From RGIG3159 sp034927685 (GTDB lineage Bacteria > Bacillota > Clostridia > Oscillospirales > Oscillospiraceae): a stretch of 64,000 nt of DNA. Location: positions 8,377-72,376 of the forward strand of contig JAYFPO010000037.1 in the NCBI GenBank assembly GCA_034927685.1. Reading direction: 5' to 3'. Made by a program: the position numbers and the translations under genes. This document shows positions 24,364-32,896 of the stretch, piece by piece. The notes under the pieces were generated by a model. The model worked only from the letters and a program-made list of their open reading frames with translations, did not search any database and was not told the origin of the DNA. Within the stretch, counting starts at the first letter, position 1. Each line of letters begins with the position of its first letter.

Positions 24364-25923
24364 ATGAAAAAGGCGTTTGCAATTATGTTAACGGCAGCAA
24401 TGATACTCTCGGTACTTTTAAGCGGATGCGGAAACAAGGACACGGCTGAGGCAGGCGAGACTGCGGCGGCCGAGGCTGAGACAAGCGAGGTCGCGGCCGG
24501 CAAGGACACTCTGACCATTGCCTACACCACGGAACCAGACTCGCTGTACTGCTTCGGTACGACCAAAAATATGGCAGAAAAAATGTGTGCAAATATCTAT
24601 GCCACCCTGCTAAAGTTCGACAACAACTATCAGATTGTCCCCTATGTGGCCAAGAGCTGGGAACTGGCCGATGACGACGTTACATATACCTTCCACCTGA
24701 GAGACGACGTGTATTTCCACGACGGCAAGCATATGACCTCCGCGGATGTGGTCTACTCCCTGCAGGCGGCCAAGAGCTCCGCGTACTCCTCCTATTTTCT
24801 GGAGTATGCCGACACCATCACCGCCTTGGATGAGTACACCGTGCAGATCCACCTCAGTTCCCCCTACGGTGCGTTTCTGAACATGCTATGCGAGCCATTT
24901 CTGGGCATCATCAACGAGGATTCCTATAACGAGCTGGGCGATAAATTTGCCCAATGCCCCGTTGGCTCCGGCCCGTATAAGGTGGTGTCCTGGGACGCCG
25001 GCTCCAAGCTCACCCTGGAGGCTTTCGATCAGTTCTTTGAGGGGGAAGCCCCCATTAAGAACGTGGTTGTCAAGTTCATTCCCGATCCCAGCACCCAGCT
25101 CATTTCTCTGGAAAACGGCGAGGTGGACGTAGCCGACAGCATCGCCACCAACAACATCACCTCCGTGGAGGACGACAGTAAGCTGGCCATATCCAAGACC
25201 GCCTCCGCCAAGTACAACTACATGGGCTTCAATAACCAGAGTGAGTTGTTCAAAAATCAGAAACTGCGCCAAGCCATCAACTATGCGATCAATACCGACG
25301 CGATCATCATGATCGCCCAGGATGGTATCGCCGACCACGCCCTGTGTACCATTAGCGATCAGGCTTTCGGATATCCCAGGGACATGCAGGGCTATTCCTA
25401 TGACGTGGCCAAAGCGCAGGAACTGCTAAACGAATCCGGACTGGAGAACGTCCAGTTTGACATCATATGCTCCAACGAGGTCTCCAAGAAGGTTGGCGAA
25501 GCCATCCAGTCCGACCTGGGTAAGATCGGCATTACCGTCAGCATCAGCATGCTGGAATCCGGCGGCTATTATGATGCGCTGGGCAAGAGCAGCTTCGACG
25601 CGTTCATCGGCTCCTGGTCCGACTCCCTGATGGACGCAGCTTCTGTCGTAGGGATGCGTTATGGCAGCAGCTATGTAGGCGATCCCGGCAACTACATCTG
25701 GCTGATGGACAAAAATGTGGACGACCTGATCAAAGCCGGCGAGGTGCAGACCGATTCGAAACAGCGCGCAGCGACCTACGCCGAGCTATTCCAGTATGTT
25801 CACGATCAGGCGTTTGAAGTGCCGCTGTTCTATAGTATCTCCAATCTGGGCTATGCCAAGGATCTGAAGGGCGTTCAGGCGCTCACCACCGGCATCTATT
25901 ATTATAATAACTGGAGTTGGTAA
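24364..25923 (+). CDS. Dipeptide/oligopeptide-type ABC substrate-binding lipoprotein
   Basis: A 519-residue family 5 extracellular solute-binding protein. A lipoprotein signal (MKKAFAIMLTAAMILSVLLSGC, lipid-anchored C22) leads to a Gly/Ala/Glu-rich linker. Family motifs follow: LTIAYTTEPDSLYCFGT, YVAKSWELADDDVTYTFHLRDDVYFHDGKHMTSADVVYSL, and the C-terminal lobe. It binds peptides, opines, glycosides or similar solutes outside the cell. The start at 24364 follows GGAGGGC. A stem-loop without T-tail follows the gene (25936-25962), which would raise its message level relative to the permeases. Confidence 0.9.
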   Translation: MKKAFAIMLTAAMILSVLLSGCGNKDTAEAGETAAAEAETSEVAAGKDTLTIAYTTEPDSLYCFGTTKNMAEKMCANIYATLLKFDNNYQIVPYVAKSWELADDDVTYTFHLRDDVYFHDGKHMTSADVVYSLQAAKSSAYSSYFLEYADTITALDEYTVQIHLSSPYGAFLNMLCEPFLGIINEDSYNELGDKFAQCPVGSGPYKVVSWDAGSKLTLEAFDQFFEGEAPIKNVVVKFIPDPSTQLISLENGEVDVADSIATNNITSVEDDSKLAISKTASAKYNYMGFNNQSELFKNQKLRQAINYAINTDAIIMIAQDGIADHALCTISDQAFGYPRDMQGYSYDVAKAQELLNESGLENVQFDIICSNEVSKKVGEAIQSDLGKIGITVSISMLESGGYYDALGKSSFDAFIGSWSDSLMDAASVVGMRYGSSYVGDPGNYIWLMDKNVDDLIKAGEVQTDSKQRAATYAELFQYVHDQAFEVPLFYSISNLGYAKDLKGVQALTTGIYYYNNWSW

Positions 25924-25935
25924 CCCGGCCGCGCC

Positions 25936-25962
25936 GCGCCGGAGGCGCCCTGCTTCCGGCGC
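25936..25962 (+). other. Intercistronic stem-loop after the binding-protein gene
   Basis: GCGCCGGA (25936-25943) pairs with TCCGGCGC (25955-25962). No U-run follows, so it is more likely a 3'-end stabiliser than a terminator. Confidence 0.55.
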
Positions 25963-26001
25963 GGGATTCAAGCAACAGCACATCAGAAAGGCGGTTATGA
26001 G

Positions 26002-26955
26002 ATGTTCAGGTATATCGTAAAGCGCGTGCTGCTGATCATCCCTGTGATTATTGGAATCAGCATATTGATCTTTTCTATCATGCAGCTTGCCCCCGGTGAC
26101 CCCGTAAAGCTGATGCTTGGGGAGCGGGCCACCGAGGAAGCGCAGACGCAGCTCCGGCAGGAATTGGGCCTGAACAAACCCAAAGTGGTTCAATACTTCA
26201 ATTATATGACCAAGGTGGTCACCAAGGGAGACTTCGGTATCTCCTATACATCCAAGCGACCCGTAATTGACGAGATCAAGGTGCGCTTCCCCGTCACCGT
26301 CAGGCTGTCGGTCTATGGTATCCTGATTGCCATTCTGGTAGGAATCCCGGTGGGCGCGATCTCGGCGATTAAGCCGTATAGCCCGTTTGACAAGGCTGCC
26401 ACAGTGTTGACACTGATCGGCACCTCTATTCCGCCCTTCTGGTTGGGCCTGATGATGATTCTGATCTTTTCACTGGGGCTGCGGATGTTCCCCTCCAACG
26501 GCATCGACGGCTGGATCAGCTATGTCTTGCCGTCGATTACCCTCTCGTCTGTGACCATTACCTATCTGGTCCGAGTGACCCGCTCCTCCCTGCTGGATAT
26601 GCTCCGAGAGGACTTTGTTCGCACCGCACGATCGAAAGGCATCTCCGAGCGAAGGGTCATCGTGAAGCACGCGTTCGGTAACGCGCTGATTCCGGTCCTG
26701 ACTACGGCCGGGCTGCAATTTGGCTACATGCTGGGCGGCTCGGTTATTACGGAGACGGTCTTTGCCATACCGGGCTTGGGAAGGCTTTTGGTGACGGCCA
26801 TCCGCAATTCGGATATCAACACGGCCATGGGCTGCTGCCTGCTGCTGGCAACATCCTTTAGTCTGGTTAACCTGGCGGTGGATTTGCTGTACGCCCTGTT
26901 GGATCCCCGGATCAAGGCGCAGTACAGTAGCAGGAGTAAACGGGTGAGCGTATGA
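26002..26955 (+). CDS. ABC transporter permease, DppB type
   Basis: A 317-residue membrane protein with six helices and the DppB/OppB start (MFRYIVKRVLLIIPVIIGISILIFSIMQLAPGDP). The cytoplasmic EAA loop is TARSKGISERRVIVKHAFGNALIPVLT, which contacts the ATPases, and the C-terminal part is GGSVITETVFAIPGLGRLL. It pairs with the DppC-type subunit encoded next, whose ATG overlaps its stop (ATGA). AAAGGCGG lies ahead of the start. Confidence 0.93.
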   Translation: MFRYIVKRVLLIIPVIIGISILIFSIMQLAPGDPVKLMLGERATEEAQTQLRQELGLNKPKVVQYFNYMTKVVTKGDFGISYTSKRPVIDEIKVRFPVTVRLSVYGILIAILVGIPVGAISAIKPYSPFDKAATVLTLIGTSIPPFWLGLMMILIFSLGLRMFPSNGIDGWISYVLPSITLSSVTITYLVRVTRSSLLDMLREDFVRTARSKGISERRVIVKHAFGNALIPVLTTAGLQFGYMLGGSVITETVFAIPGLGRLLVTAIRNSDINTAMGCCLLLATSFSLVNLAVDLLYALLDPRIKAQYSSRSKRVSV

Positions 26956-27899
26956 AAAAAAACGACAGCGTGATGTACGCGTATTACCAGTCCAATATGA
27001 ATGCCAACCAAAGCGGCGGCGGGGTGGACGAGTCGGGACAACAGTACCGCAAGCAGAGTCAGACCAAGGAGGTCTGGCGGCGCTTCAAGAAGAACCGGCT
27101 GGCCGTTGTGGGTCTGGTCATTCTGGTCGTGCTGATTCTTCTGGCCATTTTTGCGGGGATGTTCTGTGATTATGACACGAAGGTTATCGGGCAGAACTAC
27201 ATGGAGCGGCTGCAAACACCAAACGCCCAGCACCTGTTGGGTACAGACTCTTATGGCCGCGACATCCTTGCCCGCATCATTTACGGTTCTAGACTGTCGC
27301 TGTCTATTGGCTTTCTTTCTATTTTCAGCTCGCTGATTCTGGGCATGGTGCTGGGTTGTATCTCAGGCTATTATGGCGGATTGGTGGACGGCGTCATCAT
27401 GCGGATCACGGACATCTTCCTGGCCGTTCCTCCGCTATTGCTGGCCATCGCGGTGGTCGGCGTGCTGGGTCCGACCTTTCTCAATCTGATCATCGCCATG
27501 TCTGTGGGCTATGTGCCGTACTTTGCCCGCGTGGTCCGGGCGCCCATCCTGCAAATCCGGGACAAGGAGTATATTGAGGCGGCAAAGGCCGTGGGCACGG
27601 GAGAATTCAGGATCATCGTCCGGCATGTGTTGCCCAACATTCTGTCGCCCATCATCGTGCAGGTGAGCATCAGTGTGGCAGACGCAATTAAAAGCGCCGC
27701 CAGCCTGAGCTTTATCGGCCTGGGGATCCAGCCGCCCGCTCCGGAATGGGGCACGATGCTTGCGGAGGGCCAGGACTTTATCCGCCAGTATCCGCACCTG
27801 ATTATCTATCCCGGAATTATTATCGTGATCACGATACTTGCGCTGAATCTGATTGGCGACGGTCTGCAGGACGCAGTCAATCCCAAGCTGAAAAACTGA
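26952..27899 (+). CDS. ABC transporter permease, DppC type
   Basis: A 315-residue permease. A longer polar N-terminus (about 1-45) precedes WRRFKKNRLAVVGLVILVVLILLAIFAG, the usual OppC/DppC first helix. The LLGTDSYGRDILARIIYGSRLSL signature and the EAA loop AAKAVGTGEFRIIVRHVLPNILSPIIV follow, with a C-terminal end PKLKN. It forms the heterodimeric channel with the DppB-type protein. Its start is coupled to the preceding stop codon. Confidence 0.93.
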   Translation: MKKNDSVMYAYYQSNMNANQSGGGVDESGQQYRKQSQTKEVWRRFKKNRLAVVGLVILVVLILLAIFAGMFCDYDTKVIGQNYMERLQTPNAQHLLGTDSYGRDILARIIYGSRLSLSIGFLSIFSSLILGMVLGCISGYYGGLVDGVIMRITDIFLAVPPLLLAIAVVGVLGPTFLNLIIAMSVGYVPYFARVVRAPILQIRDKEYIEAAKAVGTGEFRIIVRHVLPNILSPIIVQVSISVADAIKSAASLSFIGLGIQPPAPEWGTMLAEGQDFIRQYPHLIIYPGIIIVITILALNLIGDGLQDAVNPKLKN

Positions 27900-27941
27900 C
27901 CATGACGCATGAACTTCAAGGATTGTGACGGTGATAGAGAA

Positions 27942-28922
27942 ATGAACAGCAATTCTATTCTGAGTATCAACAATCTTCGCGTGGAATATCGGACAGATCA
28001 GGAAGTCGTTCGGGCGGTCAATGGCATTGCGCTTGAACTAGAGCGCCATGAGACACTGGGGCTTGTTGGAGAGACTGGAGCCGGCAAAACGACCACGGCG
28101 CTGAGCATGATGCGGCTCCTGCCTGAAACTACGGGGCGGGTTTCCAGCGGAGAAATCATCTTTGACGGCGTTGATCTATTGCGTATCAGCGACGCGGAGA
28201 TGCGTGGCATTCGCGGCAAGCGGATCTCCATGATCTTTCAAGACCCGATGTCCAGCCTAAACCCCATCATGACGGTGGGCAGCCAGATCGCCGAAGTCAT
28301 CAAGTCCCATGAGGTGCAAAAAACGGACGCGGCCCATGTTGAGAAACGCGTGGACGAGATGCTGCAGCTGGTGGGCATCCCGGCCAGGAGAAAGTACGAA
28401 TACCCATACCAGTTTTCTGGCGGAATGAAGCAGCGGGTGGTAATCGCCTTGGCGTTGGCCTGCGACCCGGAGCTGCTCATCGCCGACGAGCCAACCACCG
28501 CGCTGGATGTAACCATCCAGGCGCAGGTGCTGCTGATGATGAACAACCTCAAGGAGAAGCTCAACACCTCCATGATCCTGATCTCCCATGATCTGGGCGT
28601 CATCGCCCAGATGTGCGACAAGGTGGCCATTATGTATGCCGGTGAGATCATCGAAAGCGGAACCATCGAGGATATCTATACCGGCCAGCGGCACCACCCG
28701 TATACGGTGGGTCTATTCGGATCCATCCCCAATCTGGACGAGGACAGTGCGCGGCTCAGCCCCATTGATGGCATGATGCCCGACCCCACGGCGCTGCCCA
28801 CGGGCTGTAAATTCAGCCCCAGGTGCGCACATTGCACGGAGAAGTGCAGAACCCAGGAGCCTCCCATTTATACAGAGGGGACGCATTCACTGAGGTGTTT
28901 TCTGTTTGAGGGAGGGGAATGA
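27942..28922 (+). CDS. ABC transporter ATP-binding protein, DppD type
   Basis: A 326-residue ATPase with Walker A GETGAGKT (43-50), signature FSGGMKQRV, Walker B LLIADEPTTALD, a switch His in ISHDLGV, and the oligopeptide-transporter C-terminal extension (HPYTVGLFGSIP...GCKFSPRCAHCTEKC). Four Cys in the extension fit the iron-sulfur site seen in Dpp/Opp ATPases. The start is uncertain between 27909 and 27942; the latter aligns with where the domain begins, and neither has a strong ribosome site. It pairs with the DppF-type ATPase. Confidence 0.92.
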   Translation: MNSNSILSINNLRVEYRTDQEVVRAVNGIALELERHETLGLVGETGAGKTTTALSMMRLLPETTGRVSSGEIIFDGVDLLRISDAEMRGIRGKRISMIFQDPMSSLNPIMTVGSQIAEVIKSHEVQKTDAAHVEKRVDEMLQLVGIPARRKYEYPYQFSGGMKQRVVIALALACDPELLIADEPTTALDVTIQAQVLLMMNNLKEKLNTSMILISHDLGVIAQMCDKVAIMYAGEIIESGTIEDIYTGQRHHPYTVGLFGSIPNLDEDSARLSPIDGMMPDPTALPTGCKFSPRCAHCTEKCRTQEPPIYTEGTHSLRCFLFEGGE

Positions 28923-28923
28923 C

Positions 28924-29886
28924 ATGGAGCCTCTGATTAGAACCGTAGACCTGAAAAAGTACTTTAAGACGGCGGACGGCTATCTGCACGCGGTGGACGG
29001 CATCAACATCTCCATCCAGCGGGGCGAGACCATCGGCGTGGTAGGCGAGTCCGGCTGCGGGAAATCTACGCTGGGCAGGCTGCTGATCCGATTGCTGGAG
29101 CCGACCGACGGACAGATCTTCTTTAACGGGGCGGACATCGTCCGCTATTCCAAGAAGGAAACACGCAGCTTCCGAAAAAACGCACAGATCATCTTTCAGG
29201 ATCCTTACTCCAGTCTGAATCCCCGGCTAACTGTCAGCGAGATCATCGCTGAGCCGATCATCGTCAATAGAATGCTAAAAAAACCGGACGAAATCAACCA
29301 ACGCGTTTTCCAGATGATGGATAAGGTTGGCCTGGCGGCCAGACTGGTCAACGCTTACCCCCACGAACTGGACGGCGGCCGGCGTCAACGGATCGGCATC
29401 GCCCGAGCTCTAGCGCTGGACCCGGAATTCATCGTCTGCGACGAGCCGGTGAGCGCCCTTGACGTAAGCATCCAGGCCCAGATTATTAACCTGCTCATGG
29501 ACTTGCAGGACGAAGACGGTTTGACCTATATGTTTATCACACACGATCTGTCGGTGGTGAAGCATATCTCCGACCACATCGCTGTGATGTATTTGGGCGT
29601 GTGTGTGGAAAAGGCGCCCGCCAAGCAGCTTTTTCAAAAGCCAATGCATCCATATACCAAGGCACTGCTCAAGGCGATCCCCAAGGCCAGCATCACCAGC
29701 AGAAACCAGAAGATTGAGGTGCTGCGGGGAGAGGTTACCAGCCCCATCAACATGAAGGCCGGCTGCCGATTTCAGGCCAGGTGCCCCTTCGCCAAAGAGG
29801 ACTGCGGCGGCAGTGAGATTCCGTTGGTAGAAGTGGAGCCGAATCACTTCGTCTCCTGCAAATACGTTGGTGAGATTAACGCTTAA
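28924..29886 (+). CDS. ABC transporter ATP-binding protein, DppF type
   Basis: A 320-residue ATPase. Walker A is GESGCGKST (41-49), the Q-loop QDPYSSLNPR, and Walker B EFIVCDEPVSALD. The signature reads LDGGRRQRIGIARAL, with Asp where the usual LSGGxxQR has Ser, a substitution that should be noted when judging its own catalytic site. The C-terminal oligopeptide extension is HPYTKALLKAIPKAS...GCRFQARCPFAKEDC. The ATG at 28924 follows GGAGGGGA; a TTG 18 bases upstream is inside that ribosome site. It completes a five-gene importer. Confidence 0.92.
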   Translation: MEPLIRTVDLKKYFKTADGYLHAVDGINISIQRGETIGVVGESGCGKSTLGRLLIRLLEPTDGQIFFNGADIVRYSKKETRSFRKNAQIIFQDPYSSLNPRLTVSEIIAEPIIVNRMLKKPDEINQRVFQMMDKVGLAARLVNAYPHELDGGRRQRIGIARALALDPEFIVCDEPVSALDVSIQAQIINLLMDLQDEDGLTYMFITHDLSVVKHISDHIAVMYLGVCVEKAPAKQLFQKPMHPYTKALLKAIPKASITSRNQKIEVLRGEVTSPINMKAGCRFQARCPFAKEDCGGSEIPLVEVEPNHFVSCKYVGEINA

Positions 29887-29907
29887 CCCATGAATGGAGG
29901 GGGAATC

Positions 29908-31011
29908 ATGGAACAGTTTTATGTGCAGGGAAGTCACCGGACCATCGGCGCCAGGATCGGCGAGGTTTACCGGTGCCAGGTGCGCGGTGTGTTGGACGCC
30001 ATGAAGGTTGGCCTGATCCCATCCCTCTTCGGCGAAGAGCCATATGCGCTGGTAGCGGAGCGTTTTGACCGGGACACCGGAGCCGTTGCCAACTTCAAGG
30101 CCCACGCGGGGACTCTGCTGCAGGAGCTGGAGGGGATCTCCGCTTCGGCCGACGTAGCGCTCAACGATCTCGTGATACTCAACTGCATGGACGAGCTGTG
30201 CAGCTACAGTGTGCAGCGTGGACCGGGGGAGACATGCACCTGCATCGGTGTCAAACCGGAACACGGCAGCGTATTGCTGGCGCAGAATTTGGACGCGAGC
30301 ACCTGCTTCGACGGGTTTCAGCTCCTCCTGCAGATTGCCCCCGACGACGCTCCGGAGCAGTTGCTCTTTACCATTCCCGGTCTGCTGGGCTTTACGGGCG
30401 TCAACCGCCACGGCGTGGCGGTGGTGCCCAACGCGCTGACCATGTTGGACTGCTGTCCCTCCGGCACGCCGGTTACGCTGGTGGTCAGAGGCATCCTGTG
30501 CAGCGCCAGCGCCGACGAAGCCGCATCTTTTGTCCGGCGAATCCAGCACGGAGCCGCCCAGAACTATACCATCGCGGACCCCCGGGCGCTTTATGGCTTC
30601 GAGTGCTCGGCAGACTCCAAACAAGAATTTACACCCCGTTCCGCCGCGCATTTCTGCTATCTGGCCCATACCAACCACCCGCTGCTCCACATGCGGTGGG
30701 CAGCGGACGACGGACGGGCGCAGCCGTACAGCTCCACCGAGAGCTCGCGGCTCCGGTTGGTGGAGGCGGAGAAGGTCCTGAGCGGTGCGGACAGCGAATT
30801 TACCAGAGAAAAAATTGTCGGCCTGCTCACGTCTCACGTCAATGAGCCCAACTGCATTTGCAGGCATGGTCTGACGGGCGGAAACATGACGCTTGGAAGC
30901 GTAATCTATGAACTGAGCGAAAAGCCCGTCCTATATATTGCCCCGGGCCCGGGCTGCAGCAACACCTATCGGCCGTTCACCTTCTGTGCAAGGCGGACGC
31001 CGGGATTCTGA
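29908..31011 (+). CDS. C45 family autoproteolytic acyltransferase/hydrolase
   Basis: A 367-residue protein resembling the acyl-CoA:6-aminopenicillanic acid acyltransferase (AAT, peptidase C45) family of Ntn-hydrolases. The likely new N-terminus after self-cleavage is C110 in GETCTCIGV (C112 is an alternative). It is followed by the typical GSVLLAQNLDA strand and FTIPGLLGFTGVNRHGVAVVPNAL. A later part (EPNCICRHG, GSVIYELSEKPVLYIAPGPGC) fits the family's C-terminal strands. Members hydrolyse or exchange acyl groups on amines. It comes directly after the importer, so it probably deacylates the imported compound and releases an amine for the aminotransferase. GGAGGGGG supports the start at 29908. 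Confidence 0.8.
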   Translation: MEQFYVQGSHRTIGARIGEVYRCQVRGVLDAMKVGLIPSLFGEEPYALVAERFDRDTGAVANFKAHAGTLLQELEGISASADVALNDLVILNCMDELCSYSVQRGPGETCTCIGVKPEHGSVLLAQNLDASTCFDGFQLLLQIAPDDAPEQLLFTIPGLLGFTGVNRHGVAVVPNALTMLDCCPSGTPVTLVVRGILCSASADEAASFVRRIQHGAAQNYTIADPRALYGFECSADSKQEFTPRSAAHFCYLAHTNHPLLHMRWAADDGRAQPYSSTESSRLRLVEAEKVLSGADSEFTREKIVGLLTSHVNEPNCICRHGLTGGNMTLGSVIYELSEKPVLYIAPGPGCSNTYRPFTFCARRTPGF

Positions 31012-31033
31012 ACTGATTTACGAGGGAACAAAA

Positions 31034-31897
31034 ATGAAAACGATCGATTTTGAGCGGCTGCGCCGCTTTAGTGCCGATATTCGGATCGAGACCGTACGGG
31101 AGATCGGGGAAGCCGGCTTTGGTCATATCGGCGGTTCCGCGTCCATCGCGGACGTGTTGGCCGTGCTGTACGGCGAGGTCATGAAGCTGGATCCCCAACA
31201 TCCCGATTGGGAAGGTCGGGACTGGTTTGTCCTGTCCAAGGGCCACTGCGCGCCGGCGCTGTACGCTGCCCTGGCCCTCAAGGGTTATTTCCCGTTGGAA
31301 AGGCTAAAAACCCTCAACAAAAGCGGGACTACCCTTCCCAGCCATGCGGACCGGCTGAAAGTGCCAGGCGTGGATATGAGTACGGGCTCCTTGGGACAGG
31401 GCATCTCCGCGGCCGTGGGGATTGCCCTCGCCAACCGTCTGCAGGGGCGGGACAGCAGCACCTATTGCATCGTGGGCGACGGCGAGCTGAACGAGGGCCA
31501 GGTCTGGGAAGCCTGCCAGCAGGCCAACGACAGAAAGCTGGATCACTTCTTCTGCTTCGTGGATTGGAACAAGAAACAGCTGGACGGGCGGCTTCAGCAG
31601 ATCAACGAGCCGGGCAACATAGAGGAGAAGTTTCGCGCCTTCGGCTTTGATGCGCGGACGGTGAAGGGCTGCGACGTTAAGGAGATCTACGAAGGCATCC
31701 AGGCGGCTAAGGCGGCGGAAGGCAGGCCCCATTGCATCGTACTGGATACCTGCAAGGGGCTGGGCGTCAATTTTGCCGAGGAGGCGGAATTTAACCACTA
31801 CATGACCTTCGACGCAGAAAAGGCAGAAAGGGCTGTCAAGGAAATTGAAAGGCGATTGGCAGAGGGTACGTACCCGGGAGGAGCGTTCCAATGGTAA
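31034..31897 (+). CDS. Transketolase N-terminal subunit
   Basis: A 287-residue split transketolase subunit that binds the thiamine diphosphate pyrophosphate. Motifs: GHIGGSASIADVLAVLY, WFVLSKGHCAPALYAAL, MSTGSLGQGISAAVGIAL, and the TPP motif GDGELNEGQVWEACQQANDRKLDHFFCFVDWN. It matches the usual size of N-terminal halves in Clostridia and Archaea. It works with the C-terminal half, whose ATG overlaps its 3' end. Operon position next to an aminotransferase and an aldehyde dehydrogenase suggests a substrate other than the pentose phosphates. ACGAGGGA precedes the ATG. Confidence 0.9.
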   Translation: MKTIDFERLRRFSADIRIETVREIGEAGFGHIGGSASIADVLAVLYGEVMKLDPQHPDWEGRDWFVLSKGHCAPALYAALALKGYFPLERLKTLNKSGTTLPSHADRLKVPGVDMSTGSLGQGISAAVGIALANRLQGRDSSTYCIVGDGELNEGQVWEACQQANDRKLDHFFCFVDWNKKQLDGRLQQINEPGNIEEKFRAFGFDARTVKGCDVKEIYEGIQAAKAAEGRPHCIVLDTCKGLGVNFAEEAEFNHYMTFDAEKAERAVKEIERRLAEGTYPGGAFQW

Positions 31898-32853
31898 AGC
31901 TGGTCAAGGAGCATATTCCAGACATGGTGGAGATGCGCGCCGCGTACTGCGGCACGCTGGCGGAAGCGGCCCGGGCTGACAGCCGGATCGTCGCGCTGAA
32001 CTGTGACCTTTGCAGTTCCATGGGCCTGAAACCCTTTGCTGCGGAATTTCCCCAGCGTGCGATCAATGTGGGGATTCAGGAAGCAAATGCGTGCAGCATG
32101 GCCGGCGGAATGTCTGCCGCAGGCATGATCCCCTTTTTCCACACCTTCGCCGTATTCGCTACCCGCAGAGTCTACGACCAGATCTTCATGTGCTGCGCCT
32201 ATCCCAAGCTGAATGTGAAAATTGTGGGCGGCGACGCCGGCGTCAGCGGCACCTATAACGGCGGCACCCACATGGCGTTCGAGGATGTGGGCATTCTGCG
32301 GGTAATGCCCAACGTGACAATTTTAGAGCCCTCCGACGCGGTCATGATGAAAAGTCTCGTCAGGCAGATGGCACAGACCTACGGCGTGCAGTATCTGCGC
32401 ACGCCGCGCAAGCAAATGGTCAAGATTTATGAGGAAAGCTCGGAATTCTCCATCGGCAAGGCGGCGGTGCTCCGGGAGGGCGGCGACGTGACCATCATTG
32501 CCTATGGCATGACCGTCATCGAGTCGCTCAAAGCGGCGGAACTCCTGGCGCGGGAGGGGATTCAGGCACGCGTGGTGGACATGTTCACCATCAAACCGGT
32601 GGATCGGGAGTGCATCATTGAGAGCGCCGAAAAGACCGGCTGCATTGTAACCGCCGAGAATCACCAGGTAATTGGCGGCGTGGGCAGCGCCGTGGCAGAG
32701 GTGCTGGTCGAGAATTGCCCGGTGCCCATGGAGCGCGTGGGGATCAAGGATGAGTTTGGAGAGGTGGGGACGCAGGACTATTTGATGAAGCGCTTCGGAC
32801 TCACCGCGAAGGAAATCACCGCTGCGGCCAAGCGCACCGTAGCAAGAAAATAA
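31891..32853 (+). CDS. Transketolase C-terminal subunit
   Basis: A 320-residue subunit with the pyrimidine-binding and C-terminal domains. Seen: AINVGIQEANACSMAGGMSAAGMIPFFHTFAVFATRRVYDQ with the glutamate that activates TPP, GTYNGGTHMAFEDVGILRVMPN, and the C-terminal domain DVTIIAYGMTVIESLKAAELL...VTAENHQVIGGVGSAVAEVL. It overlaps the N-terminal subunit gene by seven bases, which favours equal synthesis. A second such pair is at 48.1-50.0 kb; the two C-terminal subunits differ in many places, so they probably serve different substrates. Confidence 0.9.
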   Translation: MVKLVKEHIPDMVEMRAAYCGTLAEAARADSRIVALNCDLCSSMGLKPFAAEFPQRAINVGIQEANACSMAGGMSAAGMIPFFHTFAVFATRRVYDQIFMCCAYPKLNVKIVGGDAGVSGTYNGGTHMAFEDVGILRVMPNVTILEPSDAVMMKSLVRQMAQTYGVQYLRTPRKQMVKIYEESSEFSIGKAAVLREGGDVTIIAYGMTVIESLKAAELLAREGIQARVVDMFTIKPVDRECIIESAEKTGCIVTAENHQVIGGVGSAVAEVLVENCPVPMERVGIKDEFGEVGTQDYLMKRFGLTAKEITAAAKRTVARK

Positions 32854-32896
32854 ATTTTCGGTCGAGCCAAAGCGTCGGCCATAAAGGAGATAGAGC

